Shown: one piece after another, positions 1-13,800 of the stretch
Layout of the letters: each line of letters starts with the position of its first letter
Position numbering within the stretch: position 1 is the first letter of the stretch
DNA from: Atrichornis clamosus
Lineage: Eukaryota; Chordata; Aves; Passeriformes; Menuridae
Reading direction: 5' to 3'
DNA: 64,000 nucleotides
Assembly (NCBI GenBank): GCA_013400975.1
Contig: WBMZ01000199.1
Location: 1 to 64,000 of the forward strand
Translations under genes and position numbers: made by a program
Notes under the pieces: generated by a model
What the model was told of the DNA's origin: nothing
Seen by the model: the letters and a program-made list of their open reading frames with translations, nothing else
Databases searched by the model: none

Positions 1-2194
1 GGGGGTGGGCAGGGAAAGGGAAGGACACCTGTACTTTAGGAAAAAGTTCACATTCCAATCCCAGGTTGACAAAATGGATCTTCAAATACTGAAAGCTACT
101 GTGAGTGATAAGTATTTACAAGGAGGGTAAATCAACTTTGTACATAACAGTGCGATAGAGGCTTGGTGTCAACTGGTTTTAGGGTGCTTTTTGTCGTCCT
201 TTGCATCCTCAGTTTAGGAGTCCAAAATTACACCAGGTAAAAGGAGAAAACAATAGGCCTCTCAAAGAGTATTAATGGAGTCAACCAACACTTCCAATTT
301 GCACTCCACCCTGTTCTCCTCCAAACTGCAGCCCTACGCAGGAACCTATTTAAATCCAGTTTCTAACCATGTACAGAATTTTCTTCCTTTCTTTTGCAGT
401 GAACCACACTTGATCATTCACCAATTCTGTTACTGGGCAATTCTGGTCCTAATAAAGGCAAGGTGATTTTGTAAACAAGAAAACTGATCTAAAAGGCAGG
501 CTTCAGATGTGCAAACTCAGAGCATTTGTGACAGTATTAAGGCCAATTATCATTTTATCCAAGTGATTACAAGTCTGCCTTTGGTCACAGCTCATGGTTT
601 ATTTCTCACTCTGCCATCACTATCCAGCACAAAAGAGAAACCTTAACAGTTGGCTTCTGATCTCTGCTCTGCTGTAACTGGAGAGGACTGAGAATGAAAA
701 ATGTTGGGAAAAGAATAGGTTCCAAGCAAATGCAGAAAGCTATGAGCCTGTTCCTTCTCATGTGTCTCAGTATAAAGAATACTCATTGCAGATTATCTGA
801 CATGGGGTTTGACTTAATTTCTGTGAGGTAAACAATCCTTGTTGTAAAGAAGATAAGAAATCCTATAGTTATCACTTTTATGAGATATGTGCATTTCTGT
901 TACAGAGACCACTTGAAATAATTAATTTAATAAAAACACTTCTATCATTTTTATTTTGCTTTATCTTCACATCACTATTGTAAACATTGTTTTCAGCAGT
1001 ACCAAACATCCTTTAAACTGAAATCTACTCCATTTGAAAAACTAATTTACTTCAATCTAAAAAAACACCTGAAGATGTTAAGTTATTGGACACCAATCGC
1101 AGTAAAATTCTCATATTTGATAACTGACTGTACCTTTCTACAAACGAAATTCAATCCCCTTGGTTTTTTTCTTCCCCTCCTCTTCTTGTTCTCCTCTTTC
1201 CTGGCAGGTTTTCTAATGTGAACAGGAGTGGCTTTTCCAACAGCACAATTCTCTGCAGGCTGCCTCAGTGGGAGGCCCCTGACTCTGACCTTCTCAGTAG
1301 CCCACATATGCTTATCAATAACTGCCTGACCTCCTTGTGATTCCTTCTCCAACAGTGAATTCTTAGGGCAGCCTGCAGTGCTGTACAGACCACAGAAATA
1401 CCTCTCCCAATGCACCACAGAAATCTAAAAGACCATCTGCCAAGGGGAGGCCTGACTTCAGTGTTTGTCTAAAACTCTTGTAGACTTGAGGATAATCAAT
1501 CTGACCATTCCTGGTCACAACCTTGGATTAAAAAAAACCCCAAAAAACACCATAGTCATAGACAAAGAGAAAGGCTTAGAAAAAAATCAAATTCACTGTT
1601 CAGAATGAGCTTAGCCTATTTTAATTTATTTTATCTTCAATTATTTGAGTTTTCCCTTATTTATTCAGCATGGAATTTACAGGCACTATTCACACACTTG
1701 ATGCAGTGCATGTGCTAGATTACTTTGCTGAATCAGTGTCTTGACTTGGAAATTGCAAAGACATCTGTGCACATAGTATATCAGTGTATCAGCCTGAATA
1801 TAATGCAAGTTTAAACAGAAACTGAGATTTGGAGGAATCAGTTTCCTCCTGTAATTCTGAAGTACTCTGCAAGCATTGATTCACCATGTAAGAGTCCAGG
1901 TCTCCTCTTACAACAGTCAGTTCAACCACATGGATCAGCACTGAAGCATCCCATTGCAGGGACTTCCTCAAAGAGAAAGTCAAACTGATGCTAATGGGGG
2001 TTTGGAAGGATTCATTTCCAGTTCACCAAGAAACCCTTATTTCATCTGTATCTATCCAGGGCTTCTAGAGGATAGAGCAAATGGAGCTGGACACAATCCT
2101 GTACAAATTCACCCCAGTTACTTATAAAGTAACTCACACCGTCACAATTGGAGACTGCAGATATCTGGCAAGCAGATGATGTGAGAAGTAGGTT

Positions 2195-2222
2195 AAAAAA
2201 AAAAAAAAGACAAAAAAAAAAA
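2195..2222. repeat. Interrupted poly-A tract
   Basis: Two long A runs are separated by GAC. This may be the tail of an unrecognised retroposed sequence to its left, but I cannot identify a source, so I list it only as low-complexity sequence. Confidence 0.8.
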
Positions 2223-2792
2223 GACAGGCCTAGGTTCAGAGCTGGTGAATGAGGCAAGCTGTCAGGCTATGACCTAAAGGATCAATGTTTCTGTATTTCG
2301 TAAAGTCAGGGTCAGCACTATATCATAGAGACAAATGCTGCAGTTCTGCTCACAACACACTGCGTACAGTCTTAGAGCCTGAATTTCCAGAGGAACTTCA
2401 TTATGCCCAAAAGTATTTCTTCATTTCAAAAGATCTGGGTTTTTACCCTTCTGGACTGTCTTAAGGATGTAAAAGATGATTGTCCACTCCTGTTTTCTTA
2501 ATGCTTGCCACAAACAGGAGAACAAGACCTGAACAACATCATGAATGTGGGCTGACCTACTGGAATGCAATGCTTGGGGGACCTACTGGATCCCCAAAAC
2601 TCCAGGTTTTGCTAGAGAAAGTCTAGCAAAAGGAGGACTGGGATTAACTAGTCTTTCACAGGAGGATGCAATGGCTGGTTGAGTGACCAGAAAAAGCTGT
2701 TCAGCACTAGCGCAATTCAAAATGAGGACCAGGAAAATATTTCTCTGAATTTTTACTATTAGACTCATAATCAAGAGTTTAAGAATATCTCT

Positions 2793-2820
2793 TTAATAAC
2801 ATAAATTGTTATGTTATTAA
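2793..2820. repeat. Perfect 12-bp inverted repeat (hairpin)
   Basis: Arm one is TTAATAACATAA (2793-2804), the loop is ATTG (2805-2808), and arm two is TTATGTTATTAA (2809-2820), its exact reverse complement. It sits in unique intron about 150 bases left of a CR1. There is no G/C-rich stem plus T-run, so a terminator reading is not supported. Confidence 0.9.
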
Positions 2821-2967
2821 TTGATGAAGCATTGATTAGTACTACATGAAGACCCGCTACACACTGTGACTTAATCTAAAAGCCTGAACAAGTTCCATTT
2901 ATGTGGTCACCAGAAAAGCCCAAAGATAAAGACAATTCTGTACACAGTGTAAATTTATTTTCATTAG

Positions 2968-3900
2968 ATCACAGAATATGTTAGGTTGCAATATGACCTC
3001 TGGAGGTCCTCTAATCCAATCTCCTGCTCCAATCAGGTCCAATTAGATGAGATTGTTCAGGTCCTTGTGCAGTTGGGTTCTGAATATTTCCAAGGACAGA
3101 AATACCACAGCCACTTTGGATAATCTGTTCCAATATTTGACCACCCTAAGGGTAAAATATTTTTACTTGCACTTAATTGCAATTTCCTGCGTTACAACTT
3201 GTCCTGTTACATATCATCCTATCTCTGCAAGACCTGTCTTGACTTCAAGGCTCTGCCTTCTCTATACCCTCCCATTAGGCAGACATAAACAGCAATAAAA
3301 TTTCCTCTTAGCTTTCTTTTCAAAAGCTCCATAAATCCGTTTCTTGTCTGTTGTGTGCTCCATCCTCCTAATCATTTCAATGTCCCTCTGCTGAATTGCT
3401 GCAGTGTGTCAGTAGCCTTGTCCTGAGGCAACCAAAGCTGGACATCTCTCTGTGACATCTCATAGTTGTCAAGTCCAAGGCACCAGTCACTCAGCGGGGC
3501 CCATGGCAGCACTGTCCAACAGCAGCTGGGGCACAGCTGGCAACTGCAGAGAGGTTCCACTGCTGACTCATGCACACCACCTTTCCCAGAGGAACTCCAA
3601 AGCCTGCAAAGCTGCTTCCCAGCTGGTTAGCTCTCCACATCCACAGTACAGCATGGTGTTATTTCGTTCTAGATTCAGGACATTTTACCTGCCTTTGTTG
3701 AACTTCATGAATTTACAGTCAGTCCATTTCTCCAGGCAGTTGAGGTTCCTTGCAGTATTAGCCCTATCCTACAGGCAGTCAGGTACTCCCCTGATTTGGG
3801 TATCACCTCCCAGATTCCTCAAAATGTACTCTATTCTATTGTCCACCTTGTTAAGAAAGACACAACACTTGACAGTCCAATCAATTCTTTTAGCCACCTC
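2968..3900 (-). mobile_element. Old, diverged CR1 LINE, minus strand
   Basis: The plus strand begins ATCACAGAAT and soon reads GACCTCTGGAGGTC, the reverse complement of a CR1 3' end. It continues with recognisable CR1 blocks: TTCCAAGGACAGA, GACCACCCTAAGGG, CTTGTCCTGTTAC, and near 3690 CTTTGTTGAACTTCATGA. Near 3830-3860 it matches the segment before the RT core. All coding frames are broken. The part at about 3440-3640 matches CR1 poorly and may be an insertion or a very diverged stretch. Open frames on the plus strand across 3452-3937 are by-products of the element, not genes. Boundaries are approximate, especially the right one. Confidence 0.8.
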
Positions 3901-3982
3901 ACCATCCCCTAATTCAGTTTATATCTCACCACTCTAAGAATATTATGGGAGAGTAAGCTCAAGTCATAGAAAATTTTAAGGT

Positions 3983-4170
3983 AAACAAAGCCAAAGAAAC
4001 CACACCAAAACAAAACAGAAAACCCCAACAGAAAACAAAAAACCCAACTCCACTCCAAACCCCAAAGACAAACCCCAAGCAAAACACCAAAAAACCAAAC
4101 AACATCCTGCCCGCTGCCAAAAAAACACCAAATCAACCCACCCCAAAACACCTTAACTTCACTGCTTCCT
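3983..4170. repeat. A/C-rich low-complexity tract
   Basis: For almost 190 bases the plus strand is nearly free of G and T, built from AACCCC, CAAAAC and ACCCCAAA motifs without a fixed period. It directly follows the CR1 at 2968-3900. The 99-codon open frame on the minus strand here (W-, G- and F-rich) is a composition effect. Confidence 0.85.
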
Positions 4171-7100
4171 CTCCACCACAAAGCCAGACATCCCACCAGG
4201 AAAGTCACTCAGGCCCATCACACAGTTTGCTGTTGATAAACCTATGCCAGGTGTTCCCAAGCACTCTTTTTTCCTTCCTGTGCCAAGAGGTGCCTTCTAG
4301 GAGGGTTTGCCCCATAGAGAGTGAGGTTCAACTGCCCTGTAATTTCCCAGTTCTCCCTTCCTGCTCTTCCTGAAGAGACTCTTCCAGTCCTCAGGAATTG
4401 TGGTTGTCATGTCCTTTGAATGATGAGAGGGAACAGCCCCAGAATGACATCAGCCAGCCCTCTCAGCACACTTGGATGCCTCTCATTGCAGGATTATTCC
4501 TGTTACTTCTGGATGTCAGTCTGCAGTTACAAAAACTAGAGCCATGTTTTGCAAGTGCTTAGCTCAGTACAAGCCTTTAAAGCTGTTGTGGTTTCCACTA
4601 CCCACAGGATGACACATATATTAGAGTGCCTAGGAAATGAACACAGCAACTTTTATGGTCTACATATTTTTGAGAACAAATGTTAGGAAACTGATTCGAA
4701 GTGACACACAGACCAAGTTATACTGACTGAGATTATTCCACCTCTGTAGGATAACATGTTATTTTAAAAGCAGAACACTGAACACTACCACTTTAGAAGA
4801 TTCTGTTTGGCAGTGTTGTCTACAACACTTAGTAATGAAAGAAAAGATAATTTTTTTTCTCCTTGCCAACACATTTTGGTAAATGTTTACACAAACAAAT
4901 GTTTGAAGTTCTGATGTATTTATATAAAAATGCTATACATTAGTATATATTCATGGTATTAAATTCTCAAACCATATGAATCCATAACAGGAACTTGGTT
5001 TAAAGGATCATTTACTACAGATATGACATAGGTACTTACAACAAATCCCCGATTCTGCAAACTAATGCAAAAATGTTTGGGCTATATTCACAAACTGCAA
5101 AACAAAAAAATTAACTGCACCTTGGGTCCCCTTAACTCTTCCAGCAATTGCTTTTTCAAAAGCATGAAACATCTTTTGGTTAGATTAAGTTATATTTTCA
5201 AAACGTAAAACATGCTCTGTCTCTCTCTCAATTACATAGTAAGTTGTAATCAGAGCTTAAATGATCTTTGATAAGAAAGAGCTAAAGAAATACTTTATCA
5301 AGCTCAATGCAGAACAGTTCAAGAAAAAGTTTGGTTCTACTTCAATGAAAATGTGCTAATAAATTTTTAAAATTTTATGTTTTATACACTTTTCCCCTCA
5401 AAGTGCATTCCTATTTTGTGCTATTTTATGTAATTTACAAAATTGTATCAGTGTTGAACCACAGTAAAAAATAAAAAGCATTAGGAATAAGAACTTTTTT
5501 TTATTACTTTTAAGTTACAATGACAAAACATTGTGGTTTTGTACAAATTAAAAAAACCTCCCCCTCCCCTCTAATACCACTACATATGCACATACTTCTA
5601 CTACCACCTTTCACATCAATTTTTAGGGTTACTTTGGAGATTTTACAAACACAACTCCAAGCTGCACAGCTAAGAGTTCTGGCCCAGCTAACCATCTACT
5701 CATTAGTAACATCAAGGTAAGTTTTATGTAACAAACCTCTACCATCTCCTTTATATTTAGATGTGAAGTCTGACAGAAGAATCAAATAGCCACAGGTCTA
5801 ATAGCAGCTTTCCATTTTATCTTCTGTGGTTGAGAAAGTGAAAGCTGCAAAAGGATTTATTCAAAATTTTACTTTTCCAAAGCATCTGAGAGCATTTAGA
5901 CAATGTTCTCACTGAATTTGCTTATTTATCTAAATCCATCACATAAAAGTCTCAAAACCAGAACTGCTCGTTTTGCAGAAAATGCTTTGCCATGAAGGTA
6001 TTTACAAAGGAAGTGACTCTGCAACTCTTACAGGGTTTAGTTCTACAGTTTGCATCAAAGTTTATTTTGCTCACTTCTGCTAGTACATTGATAAGCAAAG
6101 TATTTTTATACAAGGATTTAAAAACAAGGAATAAGAAAACTTGTAACAGTACTAAAAGTTTTGTTTAAATTATTCCTTCCTCCTATGGTATTAATAAAAA
6201 AAAAAAAAGTCTGAGAGTTCCCAATAAAAAGCATGCAGCAGATAGAGCCAACTAATCATTAAATAACAAAGAAAACATAAAAGGTTTCCCTCTCCCACAA
6301 AGCAAACTCTTGTCCTCGCTTACAAAAGAGGTCATTCTACCCCTACAGGGACCTCTGTTCCTAACAGCTTACTGCTAGAGCATAAACCAGCAGCCATGTC
6401 TCGCTCGTTGGGTAGCTACAGAGCATTAGCAAATGGGAGAGGAAGGAGGGGAAGGAAAGGGAACAGGATAATAGGTCACTTGCTGCTGCAAACAGCATGA
6501 TAGCTAAACTTATTATGAGTCCACTTTCATTCTGCTAGAACAAGAGAGACTCAAAAGGGCACGCAGACAGTCAGGCCGTAGAAGTTTGCTCAGTGCCAAC
6601 ATTGCAGCATTATGCATCTTGCTTTCAAGGAGGATTAATGATACCATACATCATGATGATAAATTGGGGGTTGTAGCCAGTTTGAAGAGAAAGGGGAGGA
6701 AAAGATTTTTTAAAAGATGGAGGGAAAAGCACATAGCTGAATTTTATGACTTGGCCCTATTTTTCTTTAAGAGAGAGGTCTGTGCTTTTTCTATTGGTCA
6801 CCAGCCTATGACCCTCCTATTTCCAGGCAAGTGTGTTATGTACATAATGGCCTGTTTTGAAGTCTTGCATAAATGAAATAATTTTTTTAAAAAATGACTT
6901 AATCATACTTGCCAGGTGAAAGGAGGTAAAACTAAAATTTGCCATTCCATTCTACAAGAACTCAGTTAGTTTTCAGAGACAGTGGACATCTACTGTCTAA
7001 CAGAATAAAAGTCTTACGTGCATTAATGATCAGGGACATAACTGCCTGATGTTAATTAGTTCTTTGCTGAACCAAGAACATTATTCAAGGAGCAAGTTCA

Positions 7101-7739
7101 GTGATAGGCAACAGTACATGCATCAAGAAAATAAAGAATAAAGGACTGGGTGACCATAGAGAATGGATTTGCAAAAAGAGACTTAAACAAAAAGGAAAGC
7201 TGTTTCAGAAAACACAGACAAGGTATGAATTTAGAATTGTTCTGCACCCCTGTACAAAGCATATAGAAATGTTGGTTCCTGAAGCATGGAATTATTGTTC
7301 TCCACTCTATGCCTCACAAATGCACTTTGTGAAAGTGTATTTGCTCATGTTGTTCTGGTACTACAAGCAGGCAGAGAATATTTGACCCTCTACCAGAAGG
7401 GTCAGTCCAGCACCCTGCAGAAATACTCTAGCTACTGAAAAGAGAAAGAGCAAAATTTCCATAAATTTAAAAACTGAAGAAATAAAATTTATTATTCCTA
7501 TGACTATTGTCAAAACATGAACGAAAAACCTGCAATGAGCTCTGAATTCAAAATGAGGTATATGAGAAATCTTGTTTATGACTTTGGAATTCATTGGGAA
7601 AAAGAGAGTAACGTGCCACTCATTATAACATACGCTTGCTGTTTTAAATCCAAAACATGGGCTATCGTTCTGCTGTAGATGAGTATCAGATGCAAAGGGT
7701 CACACACTGCACAAATTCAAGGAAATGGTCATGAGCTGT

Positions 7740-7870
7740 AGGCATATTACAGGATGCAGTGCTAATTAATGGAGGCTTTTTACTGAGTATCCATCTCTGT
7801 AGTGCTAATGAGTTTGGATTAATTTAAACAACATGTTTTCATGGAAACTGATTAATTCTTGGGAAGTAGT
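7740..7870. promoter_or_regulatory. Homeodomain-site cluster
   Basis: Within about 130 bases there are TAATTA (7763-7768), GCTAATGAG, GGATTAATT (from 7816) and GATTAATT (near 7850), with otherwise mixed composition. This is denser than the local AT background alone suggests by eye, but AT-rich DNA makes such words common. Confidence 0.18.
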
Positions 7871-10800
7871 ATGGCATACCAAGTTTCAATCTTTAAAAAT
7901 GTTTATAGCCAAGCTAAATAACTCTGAATCTGAGTTTATCCTCATATAAACTTCTACAGAAAGAGAATTACTTAAAAATTTTACAACAGGAGCTTGCACA
8001 CAAGCTACCAGGGTGTGATTGAACTTCCTCCTCCATAGAGCATCCTTCTCCTCATATTTCTCGCATTTTCCAGAGCTGAATCCTATAGTCCTACTTCATT
8101 CAATGTTTTTTACTTTTATATTTTAAATAGATGAACAGCAAGAGTAGAAAGAGACAACATTTTGGGTATTTATAGATGACATTTTAAAATTTACCTGAAA
8201 ATCAGTCAGAAATAATTTGGATTACAGTAATATGTTGAAATTTCAAAAATGTAATCAAAGAAAGAAGAGAGCTTATGTCTGTCTTTGACTGAAAAGCTAA
8301 CAAATATTAATAAATAATCTCTGTTTCGTGACATACACCAGGATTAGGGAAGAACATTTAATGTTTTAATCACAAAAAAACCCCTAGAATTCAGAAGAAA
8401 GTACTACCATAAGAGACAAATACAAAAGTGTCAAATGCTTTGTTTCATGCTAAGTTATGAGCCAAGATATAATAATCCAAACCTCAAACAGCAATACAGA
8501 CTAAAGAAACACTTTAATAAAGAAAGGCTTGTTTTGCTTTGTTTTTCATCAATTCTTCTCTATATCATAGCCATTTTACATGGAAGTACTGAATTCCAAG
8601 GAAGAGATTGATTTACAACTATTCTACGTATAAAGTGTGAAAATAGCTCAAGAATCTGTCAAACTGATGTATCATAGAAGAAAAGGAAGCAGGGAAAAGA
8701 GTCAGCATATGCATGGGCAAGGTGGCCAGTTGAACATAGAATGCACTTAGGGGATTCTAATTCTATAAACCAGCAATACAGAGGGGTAAATAGCATTTTC
8801 AAGGATAATAATCCTTATCTAAAGTTACCTTCTCATGACAGCATAGACAACACCATTCATTCATTATGGCCTCTATCTACAGGTAGAATCTATTTGCTGC
8901 ACCTGACTATAAACTGAAACAGTTCCTTAGCAAGTCCTTAAGTAACAAAACTAAGGTGGTGCATCCCTTTCTTTTTTTGTTTTAATGAGAAAAATAATTG
9001 CAAGGAAAATATGCATTACAAATTAGAAAGTCTACAGATAGAAATAATGTCACAACCATCAATTCCTGTCAAAACCCTCTTTTAATGTTCAGTATTACCT
9101 AAAATATTTTCTCAAATGAATGGCGTTTTCTCTGCAACTCTAAATGGACCGATTTGACCAAAAAGGAGAATGCTTGCATTGCACTAGTATGTAACTTACT
9201 CGATTTGAAATCATGAAGTTGTTTAATTATATTCACTGAATTCTCAAAGAGTGGTCAAAGCCTTTTTGGTGTGTAATCACCTTAATCTAAATTTATTTTA
9301 AGTATTCAGTGATAGACCACCAAATATATCATTAGAAGAATGCAATTAAAATCTGCTGGAGATGTCCAAAGGGAGGTCAAAGTGAAATCATTCAAGGGTT
9401 TTGAAGGATATTAATGTATTCTTCTCATACAGATTAATGCCCATAAAGGTCTCAATCTAAACAATAATTTACCTTTTGATTAATTTATTATATGTCAACA
9501 TAAGAACACACATTAAAACTAAATTAAGAGATATGAGATGCTATCCATGAATCTTCAACAAAAGAATACTGAGCGGAAAATTATTGAATCTTTTAAAGAG
9601 CAAAATTCAAACAAGACCATAGTTACTCAGAAAAAGACTATTATTCCATTTATTAAAAAACCCCATCAAATAGATGACACTAGGAAAAAAAAAACTTAAA
9701 TATTATTGAAATAATCTAAGAGTATCGCTGTTTGTTAAATATGTATTCTTTAAACACTTGGCACAAGTCTACGAGTGTTACACGAGTTTACCTTCATCTT
9801 CATTTAAAATTTTCTTAAATGTGTTCCTTAGACTTATTACCAACACCTTTATAGCCTGTATTTAGCTCTGAAAGACACAGTCCAGCAATGAAATTTGAGG
9901 AAAAAATTACAAAGTTATCAGACTTCACAAATCTTCGAACAGCTGCTAAGCTGCATTAAATGTTAGAAACCCATCATCAGGAAAATCTGGATGAAAAAAA
10001 TAACACACTTGCCTTAAAGACTTGTTTAATGAGCTATCCCTAACACTAGGAGATGATATTTCCCTTCCAACCAGGTAACAGCATTTCAAATACTACTTCT
10101 CTGCAGGGCAGTTTTAATGGTTGAGGAATCATGCTGCTGTTACTTTTCTTTTGTTGTCTTTTGTCTCCCAAGATGGCTTTTCCATCAGGAGCACTTTCCA
10201 TCATTTAATGGAGTTTCAGGAGACTCATCCAGCCTGCAAGGGGCAAGCGCCATTTACAGGTGACTAGGTAAAGAATGTGTATTTAGGTTTAGGAAGGAGT
10301 GGAGAAGGGAAGGAAGGCCAGGTTCCATAGCCTAACTGAGGTGCACACACACGGCTACAGGGACACGTCCCTGGGAGAGGGACATGCAGAACATCCCAGT
10401 GATTGTAGGGTGAGTGGTAGTGGTGTGGTTTGTCTGGGATGGTGCTCTTGCCAATGACCACTATGTACCAGAAGTTTCAAGGGACGTGGGAAAATTACTT
10501 TGGAGGAAAATTCTTCCAGGCAGCATCAGTTCTGTCAGTCAGCACGGACATGCGTAAGAAGCTGTATTAAATTTAAAATATTCAGCCTCTCAACACTTAG
10601 AATAATATTATCACAGCATATCGATGACTAATCCACTTAACAGTAGAGTGCAATCAAGCCATAGAAATCTATGACTGATAGGTGGCTTCGGAATTCCACA
10701 ACTACGTTAATTTTAGAGGAACTTCGAGAATCATTTTCTTTCAGAACCCTATGAGCCCTGAAAATGAATTCCAACCTAAACTTTCTAGAGGAATCACAAA

Positions 10801-13800
10801 TCAAACACAAATGCTATTACAAAATGTTTCTCATTTTTCTGAAAGAAATATGATCCAGCAGATAAAGGAGCACTTTTTTGCATATGTTTGTATTTTCTGA
10901 TAATGATAGATGGGACATTTTGCAGAGCAGTTTCACTAAAAATGCGAAATGCATATCACTAAGTTGGATAAAGAAATAAAATACAGACAATGCACTACTA
11001 AGTCATCAAATATCCAACCCAAAGTATGACTAAAAACCCCAAAATGTGTTCTATAAAATACTCTGCCCTGCTGCAGAAGAAACTTGCTGCATGTTCATAC
11101 GCCATTTGTCACTTCTACGTATGGAACAAGCTTTAACAATGCTAGAAACAAGAAGAAACCTCATGACAGCTCCGGTTTTAGTCTGTCTCTGAAATGGGAG
11201 AAATGTCATTTCTTACATAGCACATCTTGATTGCCAGTAATTCCTTTTTAACAACATGAACTTTAGCCCTGGGCCATGTGCTGTAATTTCTGAATAATCT
11301 AATAAAGAGTTTATAGTAACTCAATTTGTAGCATAACACATCTTGTTGTCCCTATGCAACACTAACAACAATTTGGCTGCAACTTAGATTGTGTTATATG
11401 CCTTTACAATGTTTTTTCTATGAAAGAAACAGTTAGTTAACAGAGATGGGAATAAAGTGGCTTTGTGAGTTACCATATTTTCAGTAAGATTCCTTCTAAT
11501 ATTTCCCCTCTCCTGTCTCCATCCTCTAGTAAAATACAAAGAGCAACTACCTACTTCAAACTTTTGCCTCAAAGAAAAGTTAAAAGGATGCCATAAATTC
11601 TAAATGCAGATCACAGAATGAAGTGAAGCATAATAATTATAAACCCTAAAGTGATGCACAGGATGAAAACACTTCCCTGAAACCTACAGAGAAGCTCTAC
11701 ACATATGTGTAGTCTCAGCTTAGATACTGTTTGAGATTCAGGCATGATAAAGAAGCCTTTTAAGAATGAGTGTGAACACATGAATGCAAACAGAAATTAG
11801 AGAAACATGCAAAACTGACTGTGTTGAATAACACCACAGAGTATTAACTATAGACTGGCACAGAAAAATAAACTGAAATTTCTTAAAAGAAAATTTTCAA
11901 AAGAAATGCATTCAATTTCTCCAGCTGAACAAAATATCCATGCATCTTGGGATTACAATGAAGTTTTTCCTCATTTGTTTAGGTTTAGAGTTACTATTCC
12001 AACAAGAGTTTTGATGCCACTCTTACTTATGAAATATTAGTTTAAATCAACCAGGTTAGGTTGTAGGAATACAGAAAAATGGACAATGTTCAGCTTCTAT
12101 TTTTTAAAACAACTTCTGTTTTGCTTTTACTAAGAATTGAGTTACTAAATCCCAGTGCTATTAACTGAATCCTCCTACTCAAGTCTCCAACGTGGACTCA
12201 GATTCCTTAAACTTGTATTTAAGAAATACAGCTTTAATCAAGATATCTAAGAAAACAAGGCTTCCATGATCATGCAGTGCATGCATCATTCCATCACAGT
12301 AAGTTTTGAATTCATTGACCAATTTGTATCAAATTTGACAGAAAAACAATTCTCAGTAAGTTCCCACAAGTTTCATGAACACCAGTAACCAGCCAGAGAA
12401 GCATTCCCCAAGCAAGGGTTCAAGGCAAAGCAGGCAGCAGTCTGCCACTACTCATTTTATTTGGGTACAGCCACCAGCCTGGAATATCACAAGCTTCATA
12501 AGGAAAAAAGTGCGGCTCATACTGGTGGAGAAATCTATTAGCATCACAAGGCACCAAACATTAAGAAAGCAGGCTTTATCACACCACTAAAAATGTGGTC
12601 TTCAAAAAATACCACAAGCATTGCATAAAAGTACAGATTCACAAGAATTTGCAACTTGTAATTACAGTTACTTGTCCCAGTAATTTAGTTTACCTCTACT
12701 TAAACCTAAAGAATAGTATGTGACAATAATCAATAGTATGAGCAGTTAAATGATTTGCTATCTTCAGGTTGTTAATATTCTTTATCACCAGGGCTCCAAG
12801 TAATTCATCATACCATATGCTTGAATGCAAGCCACTGGAGCAATAGTTTTTCTGCATATTCTCTCTGTGTATGTTTCTATGCATGACAGAACAAATATTG
12901 AGACTATCTGACAGTCTCTATTTTATTTTGGAGGTCTGTTCCAACACATTTAACCACAATGCATATCTCCTCTCTTTTCTCTCCTTCAACCTGCCCTGTC
13001 AATGACCTTAAATGCAATTTAAATGAACCACTCTCTGCTAGTAATGAGAAATAGTTCAGCCTCAATGACGGTTTGTTAAAGCTTCCCTCATAAAAGAAAG
13101 CATACATATCTTTTCAATAATTTTGAATCATACGAAGACATTTAAAAAAATCATTCACTAATGACTTTAGGGAGGCTGGACGTAAGTCAAAATTCAAAGT
13201 AAAATAATTTATTTGTTCCAGGCCTTAATTATAATTTAACATAAGGGAACTAAAGCCTGAGCAATTTCTGTGCTGGTTTCAGAATTACTAAGTTTTGCTG
13301 CTCTCCCAGATTGAGAGGAAGGATTTAATAATACTCCCCACTGCACATTAATGCCTTTTTTTCCTCTATAAAACAGCACACAAAATACTCAAAATTAACA
13401 GCACAAATTGCACGACAGAAATTCACTTGTAAGTCCAATAAAGACATTTAATACCAAATCTTTTTCCAGTACTCAGAAATGACTACAGACAGATCTACAA
13501 ACACATTCAGTCTCCCAGCTTCCATTGATATCCTTGAGTACCAGTCTTTACAAAGGCATTTAAACACCTCTCAGCTTATTTTCGGGATATTATGAACCTT
13601 GCTAGTACATTTTGTATACAGTCTGTAATTCTTTTTCAACTTCACATGAGAGCTTCTGGTATCTTCTTTGTTTAATCCAACCACTGAAACAGAACGATAT
13701 AGCAACACATAAATTCTGGATAAGATGCAAAAATTTGCAAAAATGGACTCCACTTTAGCCCAGATAAACAATTTAACACGCACGGATCACAATGTACAAG

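Larger units (their letters stand above)
1..2967. other. Intronic sequence without recognised gene
   Basis: AT-rich unique DNA. A 111-codon minus-strand frame at 1083-1418 lies in a locally GC-richer patch and resembles no known protein. Apart from the poly-A tract and the 12-bp hairpin listed separately, I see nothing. Confidence 0.7.

Noticed and set aside
3452..3937. 161-codon plus-strand open frame
   Set aside because: It lies inside the diverged minus-strand CR1 and is a shadow of that element; no protein similarity.
3909..4208. 99-codon minus-strand frame rich in W, G and F
   Set aside because: Translation of the A/C-rich low-complexity tract; composition artefact.
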